From Paraburkholderia caballeronis (GTDB lineage Bacteria > Pseudomonadota > Gammaproteobacteria > Burkholderiales > Burkholderiaceae), in contig NZ_FNSR01000003.1 in assembly GCF_900104845.1 (NCBI RefSeq), forward strand, positions 682,001 to 746,000: 64,000 nt of DNA, in the 5' to 3' direction. Under the pieces are notes generated by a model, which saw nothing but the letters and a program-made list of their open reading frames with translations, made no database searches and was not told the origin of the DNA. The position numbers and the translations under genes were made by a program. Positions 44,871-53,398 of this stretch are shown here, piece by piece (within the stretch, counting starts at the first letter, position 1; each line of letters opens with the position of its first letter).

Positions 44871-45286
44871 CCGGCATAGGGGCTGACGGGGCGAGGCCGC
44901 GACCTGCGAGGGTCGCGGCCTCGAATCCGTCCGGTACGAACGAATACCCACGCAGGACAAGAGACGCGAGCATTGGAGGGGCTTGACGAGCGAAATGCGC
45001 GTTTCCCGTGCGGCACTACGCAATGCCGGCAGTGCGCCGGTGACGGACATGGCGCCTGTGCATATCGGACGAGAAGGAGAGTCGCCGGTCGACCGGCATC
45101 TGCCGCGTTATGCCCGGCGATGGCGTAGTGCGGACGAAGCGCATCGCGAATCGTTCGGTTATGCCGTAAGCGCCATCGATTCGGGCAGCCTCGGCAGAGC
45201 CGAGCCGCTGACCGGCCTCGCGGCCTGATCCGCTCCGGGGCGTCATCTGTCCGCAGGCGCGGGTTCATTGTTACTGGGACAAGACG
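44871..45286. other. 416-bp intergenic region
   Basis: A hairpin at 44892-44923 ends the hsp20 transcript. A small frame (plus 44983-45228, 81 codons from TTG) is arginine-rich and without motifs, so it is not called. Otherwise nothing is seen. Confidence 0.4.
44892..44923 (+). terminator. Hairpin after hsp20 pair
   Basis: CGAGGCCGCGACC and GGTCGCGGCCTCG form a perfect 13-bp stem with a six-base loop 21 bp after the stop. No T-run follows, so it is a terminator-like or mRNA-end structure. Confidence 0.6.
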
Positions 45287-45520
45287 ATGCTGAGTCCACA
45301 CGAATTTTCGACCTTGATGCTGGTCCGCCATGCGCCAGACCAGATCGATATGAATCGGGCCGAACTCGATGCATTGCTCGAACGGCAACTGGTCATGCTT
45401 GAACCTTCCGCCGAAGGTCGTCGCTATCCGCAGCTTACGGCGCGAGGGCGATCATTATTGGATGCGTTCAGCCCTGAAAAGCGTGGAAACCGCTTTCAAG
45501 GACTTCAATCGGAAGCCTGA
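45287..45520 (+). CDS. Small conserved hypothetical protein (Burkholderia type)
   Basis: The 77-residue protein reads MLSPHEFSTLMLVRHAPDQI, then DMNRAELDALLERQLVMLEP and a short tail RGRSLLDAF. It resembles small winged-helix-like proteins (annotated only as hypothetical) that recur in Burkholderia genomes, where a two-helix DALLERQLV segment is conserved. The C terminus beyond residue 62 differs from what I would expect and the frame continues after the TGA into another protein-like fragment, so the gene may be truncated or joined to a neighbour. Function unknown. Confidence 0.55.
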   Translation: MLSPHEFSTLMLVRHAPDQIDMNRAELDALLERQLVMLEPSAEGRRYPQLTARGRSLLDAFSPEKRGNRFQGLQSEA

Positions 45521-45907
45521 AATCTGCGCCTGTCGAGTGGGCCGCTGCAAGATGCTGTCGATACCGCGAATGAATGGATCAATGCCAACAGCGTCAAGGT
45601 CCCCCATGTGGAGACGTTGACCAGCGCCAGCGGTGTTGATGGCACGAACTCGACGAGCGAACATGGTGGTCGAGTCTGGTTCGACCGGGAACAGGAAAAG
45701 ACCGGTCGTGAGCAAGGAAAAACCATCGTTATGGTTACTGCGATTCTCGTCGCAGTGGCCGGTGTTGTCGGAGCAAAGGTCGATGCGAGTGGCAACCCGT
45801 CGTGCGAGACCGACGCGATGAAGGGCGCGACCTCGAATCCTTCGCTGACGTTCTGCACGTTCTGCAGGAAGGTCGCATCGCTGACGCCTGGCAAGTCGAG
45901 CCATTAA
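45521..45907 (+). pseudogene. Start-less hypothetical protein fragment
   Basis: Directly after the preceding stop, the same frame reads SSGPLQDAVDTANEWINANS, VKVPHVETLTS and SEHGGRVWF, which looks like a small conserved domain. It lacks a proper start codon; the first GTG is at 45608, inside the conserved stretch. Past the RVWF segment the sequence becomes atypical. It is probably a truncated gene; the family is not identified. Confidence 0.35.
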
Positions 45908-45948
45908 CCCCGAAAAGATGCGTGAAAAAACATCGGATACAGCGCCGA

Positions 45949-46227
45949 ATGCGGGCGCTTTCAAAGTACACGCCCGGCCGAAAGTGGATCGGCAAATTGC
46001 ACGATCAGTTCGCGCATCAAGGCATGGGCGACAGATGCGCCCGGTTTTCGGCCGAGTCTGTCTCGGCGATAGCACACTCGATAGCGGCGGCATTACTGAG
46101 CGGGATGTTGGTCTACTTCGTCCACGTCCCTGTCTGGATCGTCCCGCTCTCTGCCGCGGCGATCGGGGTGCTGTACGAAGCGTACGCCATCAGCAATTAT
46201 GTCGGGAGCCGAGGCGAACGCAGATGA
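45949..46227 (+). CDS. Putative small membrane protein
   Basis: A 92-codon frame from ATG 45949 encodes a basic N terminus (MRALSKYTPGRKWIGKL) and a strongly hydrophobic stretch (AALLSGMLVYFVHVPVWIVP then AAAIGVLYEAYAISNYV) consistent with two membrane helices. No ribosome site stands out and no family is recognised. It lies within a debris-rich stretch, so it may be real but small, or a relic. Confidence 0.35.
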   Translation: MRALSKYTPGRKWIGKLHDQFAHQGMGDRCARFSAESVSAIAHSIAAALLSGMLVYFVHVPVWIVPLSAAAIGVLYEAYAISNYVGSRGERR

Positions 46228-46399
46228 AACCTGGAAGGTCATGAACGGCAAGCGCTTAACGTCGATCGCCTCATCAAGTGCGGCTATCCATGCCGCGCTC
46301 GTATCGTTGTTGCTCGGGTATCCGGCTGACGACCGCACCAAATACGGGGCTCCTGTGACGCAGGGCAGCGCAGATGGACCGGCTCAGCCACAAAGGTAA

Positions 46400-46738
46400 G
46401 GGCAGGCGTCGGCTATCGCCGCCCCGTATGTGGGGGTGACGTTGGACCGTGCGTTCGGCGATGCGCTGAAGCCGGTGAACGTGCAGGTGCGGTTGTCGTA
46501 TGCGCTTGAACTGCTGGATGCGAACCGGGTGGCGAGCGTGGTATCGCAGGACGGCACGGAGTTCACCGCGCCGGGAACGAGCCTGCGGCGTGGTTACCTG
46601 ACGGTGGGCGCCGGGGTGACGATGCATCCGGCGAAGAACCTGTCGGTGTCGCTGAGCGATGGCGGGATCGTCAACACCATGCAGGCATCGGCTCAGCAGG
46701 GGAGCCTGCACGTTGGGTATCAGTTCCGAGGGAGCGGC
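46400..46738 (+). pseudogene. Autotransporter beta-barrel C-terminal fragment
   Basis: A plus-strand frame encodes YVGVTLDRAFGDALKPVNVQ, VRLSYALELLDANR, FTAPGTSLRRGYLTVGAGVT and GSLHVGYQF. These are the last strands of a type V (autotransporter) outer-membrane beta-barrel, normally ending with an aromatic residue at the C terminus. Here the frame runs on after GYQF without a stop, and no passenger domain or start precedes it, so it is a relic of a much larger gene. It lies immediately before the nif operon end. Confidence 0.6.
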
Positions 46739-46853
46739 CCGGTTAACCGGGCCGGTCTTCAGCGCAGCTCCCGCTTCCGGGGACGTTGCGAGCGTCATCG
46801 CTGACGGGCTTTGAGCCGAGCCCCACGCGCCGGTAGCGGCAGCGCGCCCTGAA

Positions 46854-47324
46854 CTACGAAAGCAACGCCTCCACGACGCCATAACCGACCCCGTCGGCGG
46901 GATCGAGCATCCGCAGCTTGCCGACGAGTTCATGCGCCACCGCGCGTTCGCCGCGGCGGACGCTGATGAATCCGAGCGCCTTGAGCGTGAAGAGCCAGAA
47001 GCGGGCCGGTCCGGGCGTCGCGAAATCGGCGTCGCCGGGCTGCACCTCGCGCCAGTCGGAATCGATCGACGCCTGCCGCGCGGCGACCGCGAGCGCCTTG
47101 CAGGCCACCTCGTGCGCCTCGTCCAGCTCGCCCTGGCTTGCGTGAAACTTGTACAGCAGGTAGTACGGCGGAAGGCTTTGCGGCGACGTCAGCACGGCGG
47201 TCCACAAGATCGCGCCGGTTTCGGCGCGCGATGCGCCGCGCGCCGAATCGATCAGCCGCCGCACCGCCGGCGGCACTTCGCCGCCGAACAGGGCGGTCGA
47301 TTCGACGCCGGTGAAGAGGTTCAC
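46854..47324 (-). CDS. TPR-like nif-associated protein (1)
   Basis: The 156-residue protein starts at GTG 47324, overlapping the ferredoxin stop (GTGA), and is the last gene of the nifV-fix operon. Segments SLPPYYLLYKFHASQGELDE, AHEVACKALAVAARQAS and FWLFTLKALGFISVRRGE are helical and tetratricopeptide-like. The protein at 62521-63120 in the nifB operon has the same pattern (PLIALYRFHFYGHRLAAARA and FYLFTLKGLAYLHLRTG), so the two are homologues. No enzyme motif is seen. Its consistent company suggests a helper for nitrogenase or ferredoxin maturation, but its function is unknown. Confidence 0.72.
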   Translation of the reverse strand: MNLFTGVESTALFGGEVPPAVRRLIDSARGASRAETGAILWTAVLTSPQSLPPYYLLYKFHASQGELDEAHEVACKALAVAARQASIDSDWREVQPGDADFATPGPARFWLFTLKALGFISVRRGERAVAHELVGKLRMLDPADGVGYGVVEALLS

Positions 47325-47644
47325 CACACCGCTTCGGGCGCGACGAGCCGCGCGACCGGCTCGCCGCCCTCCAGATGCGACGTGAAAATCTCCGCGACGT
47401 CGGCGGCCGTCACGCCGCGATACAGCACCGCGTCCGGATAGACCACCACGTTCGCGCCGTGGTCGCACGGGCCGAGGCAGCCGGAATAAGTGATCGCGAC
47501 CGTGTCGTATGCGTTGCGCTTCTGCTGCTCGGCCCAGAATGCCTGGACGAGCGCCGTCGAGCCCTTGCCGCCGCACGATCCGCGCGGGTGCTGCGGCGGC
47601 CGGTTCTGGGTGCATACGAAAACATGCCGTTGCGGTTTGCTCAT
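47321..47644 (-). CDS. Thioredoxin-like [2Fe-2S] ferredoxin
   Basis: The 107-residue protein is a thioredoxin-fold [2Fe-2S] ferredoxin. Cluster ligands are in HVFVCTQNRPPQHPRGSCG and YSGCLGPCDHG, the characteristic C-x(n)-C and CxxxC arrangement of this clostridial/Azotobacter-type family. ATG 47644 (MSKPQRHVFV) is the family N terminus. It is 11 nt after fixX and overlaps the next start by 4 nt. Such ferredoxins are often encoded in nif regions and probably take part in electron transfer or Fe-S protein maturation for nitrogenase. Confidence 0.88.
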   Translation of the reverse strand: MSKPQRHVFVCTQNRPPQHPRGSCGGKGSTALVQAFWAEQQKRNAYDTVAITYSGCLGPCDHGANVVVYPDAVLYRGVTAADVAEIFTSHLEGGEPVARLVAPEAVW

Positions 47645-47655
47645 CGCCGGATTCC

Positions 47656-47955
47656 TCAACCGAACTTGAACAGGATGCCGTGCCCGCCGCGCGGGTACTC
47701 CCATTCGATGTTGTCGTGCTCCGCGCACAGGATGCGGCAGCTGCCGCATTCGAGACACCCGTCGGTGATCAGCGTGACCGAGCCGTTGCCCTCGGCCTTG
47801 TAGCACGACGCCGGGCAGACGAACGTGCAGCTTTTCGCGCCGCAGTCGTTGGTGCAGACGTCCGCGTTCCTGATGCGGATGTGCGGCCGCCCCGCGTCCA
47901 CGCGGTAGCGGTTCTGGAACAGCTTTTCCTCGACGTTGACAGAGACCGTGCTCAT
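47656..47955 (-). CDS. fixX: Ferredoxin-like protein FixX
   Basis: The 99-residue protein contains a [4Fe-4S] ferredoxin-like domain: [16 protein letters not shown] and [13 protein letters not shown], with the spacing of FixX/electron-transfer ETF-QO partners, and the C terminus [15 protein letters not shown], which is typical of FixX. It starts at ATG 47955, overlapping fixC by 4 nt. With FixABC it forms the bifurcating complex that sends electrons to ferredoxin/flavodoxin for nitrogenase. Confidence 0.94.
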   Translation of the reverse strand: MSTVSVNVEEKLFQNRYRVDAGRPHIRIRNADVCTNDCGAKSCTFVCPASCYKAEGNGSVTLITDGCLECGSCRILCAEHDNIEWEYPRGGHGILFKFG

Positions 47956-49262
47956 CGGAAGGCCCTCCAAAGTTTGTATGCGTCGCCGACGAGGCCGGTC
48001 AGCGAACGGCTCCTGCGGAAGCTCGCGATCACCTCGCGCTCCTTGCTCTTCTTGTCGACGCCGTCGACGGTAATCATCGTGCGGGCGGCGTGCGCGACGA
48101 GATCGGGCCACGTCGTGAAGAACTGCGGGTTGTCGTGCAGCACGCCCGGCATGTCGCGATACTTGTGCAGATCCTTCATCACGAAGCTGTCGTCGAGCGC
48201 GGCCTTGTACGCCTTCAGCGCGCCCGCGCGATACCCCGCGCCGGCCGCCTTCGCAGCGATCACCGTTTCGGCCGCGAGGCGGCCGGTCGTCATCGCGAGG
48301 TTCGACCCTTCGCGGTGCGCCGCGTTGACGAAGCCGCCCGAGTCGCCGACGATCATCCAGCCGTTGCCGTACACCTGCGGGATCGCATGAAATCCGCCTT
48401 CGGGGATCAGGTGCGCGCAATACTCCTTCATCTCGCCGCCGTCGATCAGCGGCGCGATCGACGGATGGCGCTTCATCTGTTCGAGCAGCACATAGGGGCT
48501 CGTGCGGTTCGGATTCTTCTTGAAGTCGCCCAGCATGCAGCCGACGCCGATCGTCAGCGACTCCTTGTTGGTGTAGAGAAAGCCGGTGCCCATCATGCCG
48601 TCCGTGATGCGGCCGACCATCTCGATCACGACGCCTTCTTCCTCGCCGACGTTGAAGCGCTGGCGAATCGTTTCCTCCGGCATGAACAGGATTTCCTTCA
48701 CCGCGAGCGCGACGTTGCCGGCCTTTATTTCGCCGTGAAAGCCGGCCTTGCGCGCGAGCGTCGAATTCACGCCGTCGGCGAGGATCACGACGTCCGCATA
48801 CACGTCGCCCTGTTCGCGGTCGCACTGGACGCCGACCACCTGGTCGCCGTCCATGATGAGGTGGTTGACGGTCGTCTCGCAGATCAGCAGCGCGCCGGCC
48901 TCACGCACCTTCGACGAGAACCACTTGTCGAACTGCGCGCGGATGATCGTGTAGCGGTTGTACGGCGGCTTGTTGTAATCGTCGCTGCGCACGTGGGTGC
49001 CGACGAACGACGTGTCGTCGAGCATCCACATCCGCTGCTCGATGATGTGGCGCTCCAGCGGCGCGTCGTCGCGAAAGTCGGGGATGATCTCTTCGAGCGC
49101 GTTCGCGTACAGGATCGCGCCCTGCACGTTCTTGCTGCCGGGGTACTCGCCGCGCTCGATCTGCAGCACCTTGAGGCCGGCTTTCGCCATCACGTAGGCG
49201 GCGGCGTTGCCGGACGGGCCGGCGCCGACGACGATCGCATCGAATTGCGAGGTTTTTTTCAT
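47952..49262 (-). CDS. fixC: FixC flavoprotein (ETF-quinone oxidoreductase-like)
   Basis: The 436-residue protein has an N-terminal FAD dinucleotide fold ([20 protein letters not shown]), a second nucleotide segment ([20 protein letters not shown]) and [20 protein letters not shown], which are FixC/ETF-QO motifs. It hands electrons from the FixAB flavoprotein toward quinone, coupled through FixX. The length matches typical FixC (about 435). It follows fixB by 10 nt and overlaps fixX. Confidence 0.96.
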   Translation of the reverse strand: MKKTSQFDAIVVGAGPSGNAAAYVMAKAGLKVLQIERGEYPGSKNVQGAILYANALEEIIPDFRDDAPLERHIIEQRMWMLDDTSFVGTHVRSDDYNKPPYNRYTIIRAQFDKWFSSKVREAGALLICETTVNHLIMDGDQVVGVQCDREQGDVYADVVILADGVNSTLARKAGFHGEIKAGNVALAVKEILFMPEETIRQRFNVGEEEGVVIEMVGRITDGMMGTGFLYTNKESLTIGVGCMLGDFKKNPNRTSPYVLLEQMKRHPSIAPLIDGGEMKEYCAHLIPEGGFHAIPQVYGNGWMIVGDSGGFVNAAHREGSNLAMTTGRLAAETVIAAKAAGAGYRAGALKAYKAALDDSFVMKDLHKYRDMPGVLHDNPQFFTTWPDLVAHAARTMITVDGVDKKSKEREVIASFRRSRSLTGLVGDAYKLWRAFR

Positions 49263-49272
49263 CGAGGTCTCC

Positions 49273-50376
49273 TTACGCGGCCTGCTTGCCGCGCAGCGCG
49301 AGGTGGTCCGCGAAGGCCTGCGTGAGCGCCGGCAGCACCTGCAATGCGTTGCCGACGATCCCGTAGTGCGCGAAGTCGAAGATCGGCGCGTTCGGGTCGG
49401 TGTTGATCGCGACGATCACGTCCGAGCTTTCCATGCCGACGCGGTGCTGGATCGCGCCGGAGATGCCCGCCGCGATATACAGCTTCGGCCGCACGGTCTT
49501 GCCGGTCTGCCCGACCTGGCGGTCGGCCTCGACCCAGCCGGCCTGCACGCACGGCCGCGTCGCGCCGACTTCGCCGCCGAGCACGCGCGCGAGTTCGAAC
49601 ACGAGCCGGAAGTTGTCCGGCTGCTTGAGGCCCTTGCCGCCGCTGACGATCACGTCCGCATACGGCAGGTTGATCCGGTTGCTGTTCGCGTCCGCGATGA
49701 AGTCGAGCAGCTTCGTGACGATCTCGGTCTCGACCATGCCGAGCGTTTCCTGCACGATCTCGCCGGCGCGGTCGGGCTGCGGCTGCGGCATCGCCATCAC
49801 GCGCGGGCGCACGGTCGCCATCTGCGGCCGGTACGCGAGCGTCATGATCGTGCACAGCAGCGAGCCGCCGAAGGTCGGCCGCGTGGCCGCGAGCGCGCGC
49901 GAGGCCGGGTCGATGTTGAGCGCGGTGCAGTCGGCGGTGAGGCCGGTCGCCAGCGTGGTCGCGACCGAGCCGGCGAGGTCGCGGCCCATCGACGTCGCGC
50001 CGAGCAGCAGGATTTCCGGCTGATAGCGGTTCACGAGATCGGTGAGCCCCTTCGTGAACGGCTCGTTGCGGTAGCCGAGCAGCGCGGGGTCGTGCATCAC
50101 GTAGGCCTTGTCCGCGCCGTAACCGAACGCCTCGGCGGCGAACCGTTCGAGCGGTTCGTCGGGGCCGCCGAGCACCGCGACCGACACGCCGCTGCCGAGC
50201 GTGTCCGCGAGCTTGCGCGCCTCGCCGAGCAGTTCCCACGACACGCTGTGCACATGGCCGCGATCGTGTTCGACGAACACCCAGACGCCCTTGTACGCCT
50301 TCAGGTGCTCGGGCAGTTCGAGGTTGCGGCCGGCGGCCCGTTTGACGGGGGCGGCGGGTTTGACGGGTGCGTTCAT
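49273..50376 (-). CDS. fixB: FixB electron-transfer flavoprotein alpha subunit
   Basis: The 367-residue protein is an ETF alpha-type subunit. The N-terminal domain contains [20 protein letters not shown]. The C-terminal FAD-binding domain contains [40 protein letters not shown] and [20 protein letters not shown]. It pairs with FixA to bind flavin and bifurcate NADH electrons. ATG 50376 overlaps the fixA stop by 4 nt, so the two subunits are made in equal amounts. Confidence 0.96.
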   Translation of the reverse strand: MNAPVKPAAPVKRAAGRNLELPEHLKAYKGVWVFVEHDRGHVHSVSWELLGEARKLADTLGSGVSVAVLGGPDEPLERFAAEAFGYGADKAYVMHDPALLGYRNEPFTKGLTDLVNRYQPEILLLGATSMGRDLAGSVATTLATGLTADCTALNIDPASRALAATRPTFGGSLLCTIMTLAYRPQMATVRPRVMAMPQPQPDRAGEIVQETLGMVETEIVTKLLDFIADANSNRINLPYADVIVSGGKGLKQPDNFRLVFELARVLGGEVGATRPCVQAGWVEADRQVGQTGKTVRPKLYIAAGISGAIQHRVGMESSDVIVAINTDPNAPIFDFAHYGIVGNALQVLPALTQAFADHLALRGKQAA

Positions 50377-51221
50377 GGGGCTTCCTTCGTCAGCAGGTCC
50401 GCTTCCAGCGTCGGATGGCGGGTGAAGATCTTCTGCAGCAGGTTCATCGATACGTCGCGCAGATTGGACACGTCGAGTTCGAGCAGTTCCGCCTTCTCGC
50501 TGCGCGGGGTCGGGCCGAACACCTTGCTGACCACGGTCGGCGAGCCTTTCAGGCCGATCCTGCCGACGTCCTCGATGCCGGCCTGCTCGCGGTTCCACCG
50601 GCGCACCGGGAAGCCGGCCGCGTGGATCATCGCGGGCAGCGTCGCGAAGCGCAGTTCGTTGGTGTTTTCGAGCATCGTGACGAGGCACGGCAGCGCGGTC
50701 CGCAGCACCTGGACGCCGCCTTCGGCGCGGCGCTCGACGCTCATCGTGCGCTTCTCCGGATCGGTCTCGACGATCCGCGACACGTACGTCAGCAGTTGCA
50801 GGCCGAGGCGCTTCGCGATGCCCGGGCCGACCTGGGCGGTGTCGCCGTCGATCGTCTGCTTGCCGGTGAACACGACGTCGACCGCCTGCTCTTTCGCGAT
50901 CTGCCGGATGGCGGCCGCGAGCGCATACGACGTCGCGAGCGTGTCCGCGCCGGCGAACGCGCGGTCGGTGACGAGTATCGCGTCGTCGGCGCCGTAGCTG
51001 ATGCACTTGCGCAGCGCCTCCTCGGCCTGCGGCGGCCCCATGCAGAGCGCGGTGACCTTGCCGCCGAAGCGGTCCTTCAGCCGCAGCGCCTCTTCGAGCG
51101 AGAACAGGTCGTACGGATTGACGATCGCCGGCACGCCCTGGCGCATGATGGTGTTGGTGACCGGATGGACGCGGATCTGCGCCGAATCCGGCACCTGCTT
51201 GATGCAGACGACGATGTGCAT
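50373..51221 (-). CDS. fixA: FixA electron-transfer flavoprotein beta subunit
   Basis: The 282-residue protein is an ETF beta-type subunit, with [40 protein letters not shown] and [20 protein letters not shown], typical of FixA. FixABCX uses flavin-based bifurcation to make low-potential electrons for nitrogenase reduction while donating others to quinone. It starts at ATG 51221, 14 bp after nifW, in the same operon as nifV. Confidence 0.96.
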   Translation of the reverse strand: MHIVVCIKQVPDSAQIRVHPVTNTIMRQGVPAIVNPYDLFSLEEALRLKDRFGGKVTALCMGPPQAEEALRKCISYGADDAILVTDRAFAGADTLATSYALAAAIRQIAKEQAVDVVFTGKQTIDGDTAQVGPGIAKRLGLQLLTYVSRIVETDPEKRTMSVERRAEGGVQVLRTALPCLVTMLENTNELRFATLPAMIHAAGFPVRRWNREQAGIEDVGRIGLKGSPTVVSKVFGPTPRSEKAELLELDVSNLRDVSMNLLQKIFTRHPTLEADLLTKEAP

Positions 51222-51235
51222 GGCGGAACTCCTGA

Positions 51236-51574
51236 TTACGCGGCGTCGCGCGCGGGCAGCGACGCGCGCAGACTGTCGATCGACACGTGCTGGCGGCCTT
51301 CGACGTCCTGAAAGACCTTGAACACTTTTTCCTCGGCCGGCGTGGAGACGACGAAGTCGCCGTAGGCCTTCGCCAGCAGGCCGTGATAGGTGGAGTACAG
51401 CGCCGCCTCGCCGCAGTCCGGCATCCGGTCCTGCTGGCGGATGTACTGGAAAAAGCGCTTCAGGATGTGCAGCCGGCTCACGTCGACCACCTTCTGGTCG
51501 AACGGAATCCCGAAGAAGTGCAGGAAATCCTCGGCCGACGAGAGCGTTTTCAATTGTTCGATGAAGCCTTGCAT
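51236..51574 (-). CDS. nifW: Nitrogenase stabilizing/protective protein NifW
   Basis: The 112-residue protein matches Nif[21 protein letters not shown] at the N terminus, [16 protein letters not shown] in the middle and [20 protein letters not shown] near the end. NifW helps protect or mature the MoFe protein under oxygen exposure. It lies between nifV (107 bp upstream) and fixA (14 bp downstream). An internal cysteine occurs in [15 protein letters not shown]. Confidence 0.92.
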   Translation of the reverse strand: MQGFIEQLKTLSSAEDFLHFFGIPFDQKVVDVSRLHILKRFFQYIRQQDRMPDCGEAALYSTYHGLLAKAYGDFVVSTPAEEKVFKVFQDVEGRQHVSIDSLRASLPARDAA

Positions 51575-51681
51575 CGCGGTTGCTCCTCACGGGACACGTC
51601 GCGCGGCGACGGGGCGTGCGCCGCTTGCCCGAACGGCACGGCGCGGGTTGATCGGCGCGCGGGGGCCTTTCCGGCCGTTAC

Positions 51682-52818
51682 TCATGACACTTCCTCCAGC
51701 GTGCCGCGCACCTCGACGAGGAACCGGTACAGGTCGCTCGCGTCCGGCGCCTGCTTGTAGCGGATCGCGAAGTGGCGGATGCGGGTGAGCAGCAGCGGGA
51801 CGAGCCGGTCCGCGACGCTCAGGCCGAGCGCGTCGTACGCCTGCCGCACGCTCTGCGACCCGGAATGCTTGCCGAGCACGACCGAGCGTTCACGGCCGAG
51901 TTCGGCCGGATCGAAACCTTCGTAGGTGGTCGGGTGCTTCGCGATGCCGTCGGCGTGAATGCCCGATTCGTGCGTGAACACGCCGCCGCCGACGATGCTC
52001 TTGTTGAGCGACACGTTGCGGCCCGATGCCTGCTCGACGAGGCGCGAGATGCCGAGCAGCGCGGTGGTGTCGACGCCGGTATCGCGGCCGAGCAGATGGC
52101 GCGTGCCCATCACGACTTCTTCGAGCGCCGCGTTGCCCGCGCGTTCGCCCAGCCCGTTGACGGTCGTGTTCGCATGGGTCGCGCCGGCGCGCAGCGCGGC
52201 GAGCGTGTTGGCCGTCGCGAGGCCGAGATCGTCGTGCGCGTGAATCTCGATTTCGAGGTCGACCGCCGCGCGCAGCCGCGCGATCGCCTCGTAGGTCGCG
52301 AACGGGTCCAGCACGCCGAGCGTGTCGGCGAAGCGCACGCGCTGCGCGCCGCATTGCTGCGCATGCCGGGCGACGTCGGCGACGAATGCCGGGTCGGCGC
52401 GCGACGCGTCTTCCATGCCGAGCGACACCTTGCGCCCGCTCTTCGCGGCTTCCGCGATCACGCGCGCGACCTGCGCGAGCACCCAGCTACGCGGCTGCCG
52501 CAGCTTGTATTGCAGATGGATGTCCGAAACCGGAATCGACAGGTGAACGATGTCCGGATTGCAGCGCAGCGCCGCCGCGAGGTCCGCGTCGGTCAGCCGT
52601 CCCCAGACCATCGTGTCGGCGTCGAGGTTCAGGTCGACGATCGCCTTGATGCACGCGATCTCGTCCTCGCCCATCGCCGGGATGCCGATCTCCAGTTCGG
52701 GCACGCCCGCGCGCGACAGCGCGGCCGCGATCGCGCACTTCTCGGCAATCGTGAACGCGACGCCGGCGGTCTGCTCGCCGTCGCGCAGCGTGGTGTCGTT
52801 GATGATGGGGGTGGGCAT
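51682..52818 (-). CDS. nifV: Homocitrate synthase
   Basis: The 378-residue enzyme is a LeuA/NifV-family condensing TIM barrel that makes homocitrate from acetyl-CoA and 2-oxoglutarate, a ligand of the FeMo-cofactor. The N-terminal [17 protein letters not shown] carries the metal-binding Asp and acetyl-CoA lyase-type motif. [20 protein letters not shown] holds the His pair, and [19 protein letters not shown] is the GxGERxGN signature. It heads the operon, starting 34 bp after the -12 element of a sigma-54 promoter. Homocitrate is distinguished here from 2-isopropylmalate by the nif context. Confidence 0.95.
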   Translation of the reverse strand: MPTPIINDTTLRDGEQTAGVAFTIAEKCAIAAALSRAGVPELEIGIPAMGEDEIACIKAIVDLNLDADTMVWGRLTDADLAAALRCNPDIVHLSIPVSDIHLQYKLRQPRSWVLAQVARVIAEAAKSGRKVSLGMEDASRADPAFVADVARHAQQCGAQRVRFADTLGVLDPFATYEAIARLRAAVDLEIEIHAHDDLGLATANTLAALRAGATHANTTVNGLGERAGNAALEEVVMGTRHLLGRDTGVDTTALLGISRLVEQASGRNVSLNKSIVGGGVFTHESGIHADGIAKHPTTYEGFDPAELGRERSVVLGKHSGSQSVRQAYDALGLSVADRLVPLLLTRIRHFAIRYKQAPDASDLYRFLVEVRGTLEEVS

Positions 52819-52851
52819 CGGTGACCTCTCTGGTGGTTGCGGACATCGATT

Positions 52852-52866
52852 GCAAGGGTTATGCCA
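52852..52866 (-). promoter_or_regulatory. Sigma-54 (-24/-12) promoter of nifV-nifW-fixABCX operon
   Basis: On the minus strand, TGGCATAACCCTTGCA matches TGGCAYR-N4-TTGCW, with GG (52865-52864) and GC (52853-52852) spaced by exactly 10 bp. It is 34 bp before the nifV start codon and fits NifA-dependent transcription of the eight-gene operon down to 46854. Confidence 0.88.
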
Positions 52867-52962
52867 GCGACGGATGCCACGCGTACAGCGCGCGAGGACG
52901 CCGCTTTGCGCGGCACGTGTCGTTATCCGAACGATTCGCGCGCCGTTTGTCCGTGTCGTGAA

Positions 52963-52978
52963 TGTTCTGTTTCGGACA
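52963..52978. promoter_or_regulatory. NifA upstream activator site for nifV operon
   Basis: TGTTCTGTTTCGGACA matches TGT-N10-ACA exactly and lies about 97 bp upstream of the -24 element at 52865, a typical distance for NifA binding and looping. Confidence 0.82.
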
Positions 52979-53050
52979 GGCGATGCGGGGCGGGCGGGGC
53001 GCCCGTAGACAAGGCGGACGTGTCTGGAACCGCCGGGCGGCGCGAGCCGT

Positions 53051-53386
53051 TCAGCGTTCGCGCGCGAGATTGCGCGTATGCCGCGGCAGTTCGATGGTCA
53101 GGTCCGCGTCGCGCAGCTTCACGCAGCACGCGAGCCGCGACTGCGCGTCGAGCCCCCATGCCTGATCGAGCTGGTCGCTTTCGTCGTCGTCGGGCGGCGC
53201 GAGCGAAGCGCCGCCTTCGCGCACGTACACGTGACAGGTCGCGCACGCGGCGACCATCTCGCACGCGTGTTCGAGCGCGATGCCCGAGCGCAGCAGCCCG
53301 TCGCACAGCGACGCGCCGCGCTTCACGTCGAGCGTCTGCCCGGCGGGGCACAGTTCGGGATGAGGGAGCACCTGGACGCGGGGCAT
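53051..53386 (-). CDS. fdx: ISC-type [2Fe-2S] ferredoxin
   Basis: The 111-residue protein is an adrenodoxin/ISC-type [2Fe-2S] ferredoxin. Cluster ligands are in [14 protein letters not shown] (C-x5-C-x2-C) with a fourth cysteine in LACCVKL. Segment [20 protein letters not shown] is the usual N terminus, and [20 protein letters not shown] is the acidic partner-binding region. It is the last gene of the isc-like operon, 12 nt after hscA, and should deliver electrons for cluster assembly on IscU. Confidence 0.92.
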   Translation of the reverse strand: MPRVQVLPHPELCPAGQTLDVKRGASLCDGLLRSGIALEHACEMVAACATCHVYVREGGASLAPPDDDESDQLDQAWGLDAQSRLACCVKLRDADLTIELPRHTRNLARER

Positions 53387-53398
53387 GGTCTCGTTCGT

